Assembly (NCBI GenBank): GCA_019828545.1
Contig: JACVRA010000171.1
Location: 248,001-312,000 of the forward strand
DNA length: 64,000 nt
From: Paracamarosporium sp. OC-R06-R3
Taxonomy: Eukaryota; Ascomycota; Dothideomycetes; Pleosporales; Didymosphaeriaceae
Direction: 5' to 3'
Shown piece by piece: positions 54,803 through 64,000 of the stretch. The notes under the pieces are model-generated. The model was not told the DNA's origin, did not search any database, and saw only the letters and a program-made list of their open reading frames with translations. Made by a program: the position numbers and the translations under genes. Position 1 is the first letter of the stretch. Each line of letters begins with the position of its first letter.

Positions 54803-55884
54803 TGTCGAGATAGGTTGCGAGTGGTGGGACAAAGTTACGCGCGATCAATTGCGCGCTTCCCTTTCTATTCCTGCAGCGCGCTGGAGGACGCTGTTACGGC
54901 GAGACATAAAAACACGATGTCGAGGAACTAGACGGAGAACCAAGGAGAATGGGGCAAGGTATAGTATAGAAAGCTTGAAAGGACCAGCACACTTCGTGTT
55001 CGATAGCTTAGCGCTGCACGCCAGGCTACAGCCGCAATATTCTGGCACGGTCAAGCGAAACAGCCATTCAGGTCTCTCGCCAACTACAGCTACCCGACGA
55101 TCCGTTGTGGATGTGCAATACGCCGGCGTCCTGAAATAAGATTTGGAAATGAGCCACTGTTTCGTCCAATTGTGATCCACTGGGCATTGCGTGAGCTTAT
55201 GAGATCCAGCCACACGGTTCATTTGGGGGCCGGATTGCGTGGACCTGGCCCCTGGACTTGCGGGCATGTTCATTTACTACGTCATATGAGCACCTTGGGA
55301 GGAAACACAATGTGGCGTAAGTGCTGCGATAATGCAAAGCCGTGGTGACGCAAGTGTAGGTACGGTATTTTGAACGCACACTAGCACCTTGCAACACGGA
55401 AGAACCCCTTTATATGTCAGACATTTGTGCTGTTGTTAAAGTGACGATGGACATGCTGAACGGTCATGGAGACACATTGACGGGCCATTTGTCAAAAGCA
55501 TGTGTGACGAGGACGATTGGAAACGGAAGCTCGCTTTTCAGCAGTTGTGCATGCGTTTTCCGATACCAGAATGTGCTCATGCACAACCGTACGATGCAGC
55601 GCGAAGGATAGGAGCATTCAGTTTGGAGGTGTCCAGCAAGCTGTAGAGGTGAAGGTTCGCTGCTGGGTAGGATTGAGGCTTCGGCTTCATGCTGCGGAGG
55701 TCTGCGGCATGTGATGCACGCTTCGGGGAAGGCGCGGCTTGCATCGGCGGGTCGACGTTTCCAGCAACACCTCGGCCCAGCACAGGCGGGTTGGCGGACT
55801 CGGCCAGTTGGAGCAGCCATTGCCACGCATTGTCTTCTTTATACGTGCAAAGGCTTGGGTTGTTTCTTCTCACCTTCACAGACC
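54803..55884. promoter_or_regulatory. Divergent intergenic region, DUF6536 / acyl-CoA dehydrogenase
   Basis: About 1.08 kb between divergent starts. ORFs on both strands are short and unremarkable. Presumed promoters and leaders; no named site. Confidence 0.45.
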
Positions 55885-57353
55885 ATGGCTTCCATCGCAA
55901 GGACCCTCAGACCGCTTGCACGCGCTGCAACAAGCTCGTCCCGCACGCTGCGGCCAGCATTCGCTCGGACCTCCCCTCAGTAAGACTACGGCTTTCACAA
56001 GAGAGTGCGAAAGACTGATTCATCGTGCGTAGAGCAAGATGCCTCTCGGCGACAATGCCCCGCCGCGAGGTCGACATTGCAGACATACCACCCACGCCCA
56101 TCTCCCACCTCTCCGAAACCGAGCTACTCATGGCCGAATCCGTCCAAAAGTTCGCCCACGATGCCATCCTGCCAAAAGTGCGCGACATGGACGAGGCTGA
56201 GATGATGGATCCGGCAGTGGTAGAGCAGCTTTTTGAACAGGGTCTCATGGGCATCGAAATACCGGAAGAGTATGGTGGCTCTGGCATGAACTTCACATCG
56301 GCCATTATTGCCATCGAGGAGTTGGCGCGGATAGACCCCAGTGTCAGTGTCATGTGCGATGTACACAATACGCTGTGCAATACTGCTCTACTCAAGTACG
56401 GTTCGGAAAACTTGAAGAAGAAGTGGTTACCGAAGCTAGCTACGGATACAGTCGGTGAGCGCTTATGCTCCAAATGGAAGAACAACAGCGCGTACTGATA
56501 TTTTCAGCTTCTTTCTGCCTTTCAGAACCTGTCTCGGGATCAGACGCTTTCGCACTCGCCACCAAGGCCACGCGGACAGAGAACGGGTACAAGATCAACG
56601 GCGGAAAGATGTGGATAACGAATAGCTACGAAGCCAACTTCTTCATCGTGTTCGCCAACTTGGATCCGAGTAAAAAGTACAAGGGCATCACAGCCTTCAT
56701 CGTGGAAAAGGGCACGCCCGGCTTCGAGATCTCCAAGAAGGAGAAGAAACTGGGAATCAAGGCCAGCAGCACATGCGTTATCACATTTGACGATGTCGAG
56801 ATACCCAAGGAGAACTTACTCGGCAAGGAGTTTGAGGGATACAAGTACGCAATTGGGCTTCTGAATGAAGGCCGCATTGGCATTGCTGCGCAGATGACGG
56901 GCCTAGCTCTGGGTGCTTTCGAGAACGCAGCAGGGTGAGTCGAGCTTTGAGTGCAACGCATGTAACGACGCTGACGGCGAAGCTAGGTACGTGTGGAATG
57001 ACCGCAAGCAATTCGGCCAGTTGGTCGGCGAGTTCCAGGGTATGCAGCACCAGCTCGCCCAGGCGTGGGTTGAGATCCAGGCGGCGCGCGCCCTTGTCTT
57101 CAATGCCGCGCGCAAGAAGGAGGCCGGCGAGGACTTTGTCATGGATGCGGCAATGGCCAAGCTGTACGCTTCGCAAGTTGCTGGAAAGGTGTCGGGTCAG
57201 GCTGTAGAGTGGATGGGCGGCATGGGGTTCGTAAGAGAAGGGCTGGCGGAGAAGTTCTTCCGCGACAGCAAGATTGGTGCCATCTACGAGGGCACAAGCA
57301 ACATCCAGCTGACGACCATCGCGAAGCAGTTGCAGAAGATGTACACGAGGTAA
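55885..57353 (+). CDS. Mitochondrial acyl-CoA dehydrogenase (short/branched-chain type)
   Basis: FAD enzyme that oxidises acyl-CoA to the enoyl form in mitochondrial beta-oxidation or branched-chain amino-acid breakdown. Exons 55885..55979, 56033..56454, 56508..56934 and 56987..57353 give about 436 residues, in phase. Exon 1 is an Arg/Ser/Ala-rich mitochondrial presequence (MASIARTLRPLARAATSSSR). The body shows GLMGIEIPEEYGGSGMNF, the FAD-side motif FCLSEPVSGSDAFALATKA, KMWITNS, NEGRIGIAAQMTGLALGAFE, GMGFVREGLAEKFFRD and IYEGTSNIQLTTIAK. E416 in the YEGTSNIQ motif is the probable catalytic base. The set of motifs fits the ACADSB/short-chain branch, but chain-length preference is inference. 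ATG 55885 is chosen because it gives a proper presequence; the ATGs at 55711 and 55739 do not. Confidence 0.93.
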
Positions 57354-58200
57354 CGATGGTATGGAGGCTGGGCATGGAAACGGGAGCTAGGCGACATCTA
57401 GCGTGTACGAATCGACGGGCGCATGTACAGATGTCAAGACGAAGAATTGTCATGTCGAGAGTTGCTAGCCCTGGGGGGGTGCTTCCGTGGGGCGTCACTT
57501 GTTCGATTTACACATGCATTACCCACTCACCCACCGCCTAGCAGAGATCTCCGCGCAGGGACCTCGGCCCTCAGATCGCGGCGCGGCTGGAGGCAGGCTA
57601 GCGAAGCGGGCAAGTCTTTTGTTCCCCAGGTTGTGAAGGCACACATGGCACTCGACGACGTGGACGCTGCTGTCGTGCCCGGCGGCGCCCGAGTCGTGAG
57701 CGCGCACGGTGCGGGGATGCTCCTTCTGCTTACCAGACCCACCGGGAAGCGCCTGCCTTGCACGCTGTCTCCCCACTATCGTGTGAGGGTCCCGTTATGC
57801 CGCGCCGTCTCCGCCCAAAGACGCGCCAATTTTTCGCCCGCGCGAGGTGATGTCGTTCGTCCCAGCTCGCTCTGCCGTGAGGCTCTGACACCACCTGCTC
57901 CATGACGCCTCGCGTCCCTCGTTACCCGGCACAGGCATCGGACGCCTCGCCGTTCCCTTGAGCCTTCTTCTTCGTCTTCTTCTACTTGCCTCTGAACCTT
58001 TTGCACACCTAGCATCGTCTGCCAGCCTCTTCCTTATTCGCCGCCCCGGTCTTGATTTTCTGCTTCCTTCGCGTGTCGATTCGCTCACCGCAGAATCACA
58101 TCGCCCCTCCTCCAGCAAATCATCGGCCACGCAGCCTCGGTCGCGTGGCACCCTGCCAGCCACAGCACCCTGTCCTTTGTAAACAACTATAAACACGTCT
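57354..58200. promoter_or_regulatory. Tandem intergenic region, ACAD / coiled-coil gene
   Basis: About 850 bp. The last 250 bp before 58201 is C/T-rich on the plus strand (for example TTCTTCTTCGTCTTCTTCTA near 57965), fitting a promoter or leader of the downstream gene. Minus ORFs here are antisense shadows. Confidence 0.5.
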
Positions 58201-61200
58201 ATGTCTGTGATTCTCGATGTTTCCCAGATTGACCCCAACATGGCGCCCGAGACTACCTCGGATAACCATGCCGCTCGCGATGCATCGCGATCCCGTCCCA
58301 GCCGGGAACACTCGATACCTTCAACCCTGTTAAAGAGGGACAGGTCTGCATCGTCGACGCCCAAGATTGAGCGGACCATGTCCATGACGGACAGCTTCAT
58401 ACTAGAACATCTCAAACATGTTGGCCCTCAATCTCCCCCGTCTGAGCTCGACGACTCGCATCCCGGGACCCCTCGAAAAGAGAGAGATGTTTTTGCTCCC
58501 ATATCCAATTGGGCGCATTTGTCATATCTCAAGAACCAAAGGAACCAGCTTCGAACGGAACTCAAAGTTCACCAGGTTGCTGGCGCGGAAGCGAAGCATT
58601 CCATCTCTTCACTCCGCCGTCTTGCGTTCCGCATGGCCGTGAACATTTCCGTAAAGGAGAAGCAGATTGCCAATACTGCGCGCAATCTCGCTAATAGTCG
58701 AAAGAAGAACTATCTGTCGACTCGCGATACAGAGAAGAGGATTGCAGAGCTCACCAAGAGCTTGAAAGAGGAGGAGTTTCGGAACAAGGATATTCTCCAA
58801 TGTCTGGAGAAGGCTTCAATGCTCACTTTGCAGTGTGAGTCTCTTCATCACTTAAGACGTGCACATCCTAACATTGTCGTCTAGACTCCGATCCCAATCC
58901 GCAAGTTGCGAATCGCATGCAGCCGGGCCTCGCATCTCCGCCGCCCACACCGCCCAGTCGCCCCCAGCACGAGCCCCGCACCTCCATTGGAGCGCCCAAG
59001 ACTCCCACACGACCTAACAGCTCGTTATGGGATAATAATGGGTGGGACTTTACCCCAGAATCGAGCACTGCCGACATACGTACTTCAGACGCCCGTTTGA
59101 TCCAAGCGAAGCGGGATTCGGACCGCGCCCTTGCAGCTTGTCGAAGTAGGATCGCAGAATTGCGGGCAGAATGTGCGAAGAGCAATGACACTGCGAGCCT
59201 GTTGACTGCGACGCAAGCAGGACTTGAAGCAGAGATTGAGAACCACCAAATACGCATTGCAAACCTAGAACGTTCGAGGACTGCTGTTGAGGAGAGCCTG
59301 CGCCAAACAAAAATGCAACTCGAAGGATCGGCCAAGTCTCAAGGAGAGCTACATACCGAGTTACAGCTTAAGAATGAGGAGATCCAAAAGTTGGAGCACA
59401 CCACCATGGACCGACAGGAGACCATCAAGGGTCTGAGAGAAGAAAAGGAATCGCTTGAAAAGGAGATGCAAGACTGCAACGCCCGCTTACAGAAGTTGGA
59501 GACGTATACGACTGGGTTGGAGGAAGAGCTCCAAGTCTTGCACAGGAAGCTTGGAGAAGCAGAAAAGCGTGAAACAGATCTCCGGAATCGCCTCGCCGAA
59601 AATGAGACCGTTCGTAGAACAATGGCTGAGCAACTGGAGCAGGGTCGCGAGAATATGGCTGCCTTGGAGAAGTCGATCAACTTCTTCCAGAGTCAGATCA
59701 CCGAAGATACTCAAAAGATCAAGGTTTCTGGCGGAGTTATCTCATCTTTGAGGAACGATCTGAAGGAATCAGAAGATCTCAAAAGTCACGCAGAAGCGGC
59801 TCTAACAATAGCCCAAAGGTCCTTGGTTGAGCTAGAGTCCGGACTTCGCTCAGCGCAAGAGGCGAACCACGATTTACGAACGGAATTAGACTCGACTATT
59901 CTGGCTCAAAGGGAACTGGAAGAAGAACTCAGTGTGACGAAAGCGCGACTCGTCGAGGAAGGTGACCAGAAAGAGAGGTTCCGATCTGATCTAGACGTAC
60001 TACGACAGTCTCGAGGTAGCCTGGAGCATAGTCTAGAGGTGGCCCAAACGAAGATCCAAGAACTGGAAAGTGCGGATATGACCACGCAAAAAGAGCTGCA
60101 TTCCTTAAGAGAACTGAAGGCTACGGTTGAGCGCGATCTTGAGGCCGCGCAGGGGCACTCTGATGACCTACAAAAGGAGCTGGACGAAAGCCATGGCAAG
60201 CTTGCTTCATTACAAGCGCATACGAATGACATCGCAACAAAGCTGCAGGAAGCAGATCAGGCAAAGACAGCACTCGAAGCACAACTACTCACCTCAGAGC
60301 AGACAAAGAGCGCACTGGAGGCACAGCTGGAAGACTCTCATAAAGTTAGGTCTGAAACGGTATCGCGTCTCAACAGTTTGTTCGGTTTAAAAGCAGAAGT
60401 TGAGCGGGAGCGGGATACCCATCAATCTCGACTAGCTCATATGGAGTCAGAAGCGACGAGCTTACAGTCCCAACTATCTCTATTGAGGGATGACCTTCAA
60501 CAAAGTCAACAGTTCAAGGCTGAGCTTGAAGAACGTCTTGAAAAAGCACAATCCGAGGTTCAGACACTGAGCGCTGAGAAATCAGCACTGCACGAACAGC
60601 TATCCGTCAATCTAAAATCTCATTCTGACGCGCAAGACCACCTCGGCTCCCTCCAAAGCGAAACTGCGATTTTGAACAGTCGCCTTTCCGAACTGCAAGC
60701 TAGAGCGGATGAGGGCGATGTTTCGAAGGCAGAGGTAGAGCGCAGCCTGCATGAAACGATGCAAACCCTGGAAAACCTGAGGAGCGAGCTTGCAGGTACA
60801 CAAGCGCGACTGTCAACCGTCGATGGAGAAGGTGAAACTCTCCGATCGAAGCTTTCTAGTTTGGAAACGAATTGGGCTCTCATCCAGGCATCTAAAAGAG
60901 AGGTTGACCAGCAACTGAAGGAGGCAAACGAGACTCGCAGCAAGCAGGAGAACGATGTTGGGTTGCTGAACTCCCAGTTGAATGATGTGACTTCCGAACG
61001 AGATGAGCTGCTCGTAAAGCTTTCTACGACCGAACAGAACCTGAAAAGGTTACAGGAGACAAGTGCCGAGGTTGAGGAGCGATTGGCTAAAGAGACAAGG
61101 ACAAACATGGACTTAGATTCGGAGCTTCAGTTGACACGATCTAGATTGAACGTTTTTGAAACGGAGAATGCAACACTCCAAACCCGACTCACTGACAATA

Positions 61201-63348
61201 GTACGGAGCTAAAGAACCTGCAACTCCAGAAGGCGGAAGTCGATGATCGCCTGAGCAATATCTCTAGAGATAAGGCCAGCCTTGAGGTAGAACTCAGCTC
61301 CGCTCGGAGTCTCCACGAGGAATCACAATCCAGGGCTACAACCGTTGACGGGCGAATGGTTGAAATGAACAAGGAAATTGATGCTCTCCGCGCCGCCAAA
61401 GCCGAGGTCGAGCAACGACTTCAGGAAGTGAGCAAATCCAATGATGAAGTTGAGAAGGAATTGGGGGATACCCGCTCCCGTTTGTTAGTATTCGAGGTCG
61501 ACGCTTCCACGCTGCATACTCAGATTTCCGACGCGCACAATGAGCTCGACGTTGTGCGCAAGGCCAAGGCTGATATTGAGGAACGCTTTAGCATGGCAAC
61601 TGACTCGAAGAGTCAATTGGAGAAGGATCTCGAAGCACTTCGTTCTCGACTTCACGAACAAGAATCTCGCGACATCACTATGGCCTCCAAGGTCTCTGAA
61701 GCAGACAAGGAGCTTGAAGCTTTGAAGCAGACGAATGAGAAGCTCGATGCTTCTGAAAAGGATTTGTTACATCGGCTTAAGGTAGCCGAGGAAGAACTAC
61801 AATATGTCAAGACAGCCAACACTCGATTAGAGACATTCCTCGAGAAAGTCGAGAACGACATGCTCAAAGCAGAGGCAGCGTTTGCGGATAGCGAGCAACG
61901 GCTAGACGAATTCGTTGCAGAGTCCGAAGCTAAAATCGGTGCCGCTACGTCAGCGAAGCTCAAGTACAAGCGTCGTCTCACTGCTAGAAACAAGGAGATT
62001 GAGATTCTCATGGACGAGAACTCAGAGCTGCATCACCATGTCAGCGACCAGTCGCGCGAGTTGGAAACGCTCGTGCAGAGTAAGCATAAGCTGCTTGCTG
62101 AAGTCCAAGGCAAGGAGAAGTCGATCCAGGAGCTTGAGTGGACCCACGAGGAACGACTCCGGAACGAGCGCAAGGATAAGGAAGACCGGCTTGATGAGCT
62201 TCGACAAGCTCAACTACGGAACGAGAGCGATTATGAAGTGCAGCTCCAGAAGCGAGATTCAGCCATGTCGGATCTCAGACGGGAACAGCAGGACAGATTA
62301 CAGTCGGAACTCCAGGCAAAGGATACCAGGATCGAGGAGTTACAGAAGGACAAGGATGAGTTCGCTACTTCGCTTGCTGCTGTAGAAACAGAACTCTTGG
62401 AACTGCGTAAGAACAAAGAAGATTTCGAGCAGCTGGTTGAGACGCTCAATGAGAAAATCCGGCAGCTGGAAGCTGCGGAAGAGTCGAATCGTGCGCAAGA
62501 GTCGGTAGAGAGCGCTACACCTGCGTTCTCCGACGCCAAGAGCCACCAGGAAGAGGTAGAAGAGGGACCTTCGGCGCCATCTACACCGAAACGCACGGTT
62601 ACGGTGGACAGCGAACGGAGTAGATCTAGTGTTCAACCAGATCGATCGCTCGGTAGCACTGAGCATCCAGAAGGTCGAGATTCGTGGCTGAGAGAAGTTG
62701 ATCGTGTGCGCTTACTTCGCGACGAAACTGCCAACCAACTGAAGGGCATGAAGAAGGTAAAGAATGAGCTGAAAAAGTCACTTAAGGATAGCGAGGCGCA
62801 GCTGCATGGTTTGGAGAAGAGCGGCAAGACGTAAGTTGTGCCTTTCTCACGCAATGCTTATTTGCATAGATGCTAATTGAATGTATAGTAAACGCACCCC
62901 AACTGTCCTCCGCAAGCGCACCTCCCCCGCGCACCATGCGCATACACCTCACCGCGACACTGAAATGCCTTCACCCTCGCGGCCCTCGACGGCCAGCCTC
63001 CTGCACCATAACAACACGACCTACCAACATAATTCGCTCTACCTAGACAAAGAAGACAGTCCGGACCCGGCGAGCCCCGGTCGTCCCACGACTGCTGGTG
63101 CGTCGCCATCGCCGCGCAGATGGTCTAGTCTACCACGACCAGGGAGCTCGTATCGTCCGGCGACAAGCAAGAGTCATGGAAGATTAAGTACGGGTTTGCA
63201 GGACGTGGATGAGCATGGAATGATGGTAGAGAGACCAAAAACGAGCCTGGGCGGACCGGTCGGAAGGAAAGAAAGAGGTGAAGGGGACGAGGGCAGCGAG
63301 AAGAAGAGGTGGAGCAGCTTGAGAAGGATGTTCCACAAGGAGCTATGA
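58201..63348 (+). CDS. Large coiled-coil protein, unrecognised family
   Basis: Exons 58201..58834, 58885..62830 and 62889..63348 give about 1679 residues; splices close as T|AC (Tyr) and AC|T (Thr). The N-terminus (about 1-105) is disordered and Ser/Pro-rich, followed by NWAHLSYLKNQRNQLRTELK, which starts the first helical stretch. A Pro-rich break (GLASPPPTPPSRPQ, about 225-265) separates it from a very long heptad region, about residues 285-1460. That region is rich in Glu, Lys, Leu and Gln, with repeated patterns such as KAEVERSLHETM, KAEVDDRLSN and KAEVEQRLQEVSK. The C-terminus is basic, Ser/Pro-rich and disordered. No ATPase, kinesin, GRIP or PACT-type motif seen. Such proteins serve as tethers or scaffolds (vesicle, spindle pole, septal or cytoskeletal); which one cannot be told. 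Codon 14 offers another ATG (58240). Confidence 0.9.
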
Positions 63349-64000
63349 GGAGGAGGTTTTTTTTCCCTATGTTGTTTGTTTTTAGCTGCATGACGGGCAT
63401 TCCCCAGTGGGTGGTTTCTTTTGTCTGCGATAAGGATTGAGGAGAAAAGCTGGTTACAAGGTGCATACTTTGGGGGCATCCGTCTGCGTTCTGACAGGCC
63501 TGTTGTTGCATGTTGATAGGCTTGTTTGGGTTTGGGTTTAGCATGGCGGTATGGGTATGTCACGATGCAATGATGACGGGGTATATATCAACATAGTACA
63601 GAGCAAGCACTGGATTCATCAACTGTGGTGACGAGCCAATCATGAGCGACAGGACTTCAAGGCAAGCACTTTGATGGCATGTCCCATGGCCCAGATGGTC
63701 GGCGCGCCGCCTCGTGAGCGATGATGCAGGGTCGGCAGCCCTATCAGCGACTTCTCAGCTTACGTCTGCGGCCAACGACCGGTGTATAAAGTAGGTGCCG
63801 CTTGAACGGCTGCCTATGAGCAGTGTTGCAGCACTCAATGGGCCTTTGTGTTAAAAATGCGATGTCAAGCAACGCTGGAGGAGCGCAAGCGTGCCTATAC
63901 GAGAAGTGCGAAGCGTGCCCAGTTTAATTTAGGGACCAGTTTAGTGCATTCCAGCCACAAGCCACAGGTAGCAGCACGCCCTTTACGTTGCTGCAAGGTA
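63349..64000. other. 3' flank of the coiled-coil gene
   Basis: About 650 bp with no recognised gene, beginning with a T-rich run at 63357-63365 likely within the 3' UTR. Confidence 0.4.

Noticed and set aside
1..64000. A biosynthetic, mobile-element or defence cluster as the hidden system
   Set aside because: No polyketide synthase, peptide synthetase, P450 group, transposase, reverse transcriptase or paired toxin/immunity genes recognised. The genes present are dispersed conserved families.

Overview
The window is nuclear DNA of a filamentous ascomycete (Pezizomycotina). Dothideomycetes/Pleosporales is my best guess, inferred from gene content and style rather than proven. The evidence is short spliceosomal introns (mostly 45-60 nt, GTRNGN donors, CTAAC/CTGAC-like branch sites), genes on both strands without operons, and eukaryote- or fungus-specific families: eL20, CSN12/Thp1, Clr2, Nup85, Rax1, Rmd8, DUF6536 and LaeA. 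No rRNA, tRNA, CRISPR array, viral gene or intact transposon was recognised. Exon boundaries below come from reading frames, splice motifs and family resemblance. No transcript data were available.

Layout. 1-625 (-): 5' part of the ribosomal protein eL20 gene, whose 357-nt first intron carries long complementary arms. 1011-2661 (+): CSN12-like PCI protein, head-to-head with eL20. 4859-5726 (-): BTB/POZ protein. 7269-9383 (-): Clr2 silencing factor. 10660-11835 (+): single-pass membrane protein. 12351-15664 (-): Nup85. 16708-18658 (+): SYLF/Ysc84-like protein. 18.7-21.7 kb: gene-poor, with two coding-like remnants. 21766-22802 (+): aldo-keto reductase. 23895-24722 (-): prolyl-4-hydroxylase-like dioxygenase. 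25603-26797 (+): Rax1-like RGS membrane protein. 27427-29334 (+): Rmd8/DUF155. 30140-31444 (-): bHLH factor with an SREBP-type tyrosine. 34385-35185 (+): F-box-like protein. 35.2-39.2 kb: gene-poor. 39181-40988 (+): ACR3 arsenite efflux pump. About 42.3 kb: secretory-type ORF with no ATG. 43.3-45.7 kb: GC-rich leader with microsatellites. 45748-47072 (+): LaeA, seven exons. 47.1-52.1 kb: gene-empty. 52128-54802 (-): DUF6536 membrane protein. 55885-57353 (+): mitochondrial acyl-CoA dehydrogenase. 58201-63348 (+): large coiled-coil protein.

This is mostly a conserved housekeeping and regulatory neighbourhood, not a biosynthetic cluster. Several genes act in gene expression and chromatin (eL20, CSN12, Clr2, Nup85, bHLH, LaeA), others in cortex and membrane biology (SYLF, Rax1, Rmd8, ACR3, DUF6536) or metabolism (AKR, dioxygenase, ACAD). 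Nothing shows they form one pathway. I did not find a convincing undescribed system. The most notable signals are the complementary arms inside the eL20 intron, stop-free 3n introns in the dioxygenase and Rmd8 genes, the finely split LaeA gene in an unusual GC-rich and gene-empty setting, a 467-nt dyad-bearing intron in ACR3, and the remnants in the gaps.
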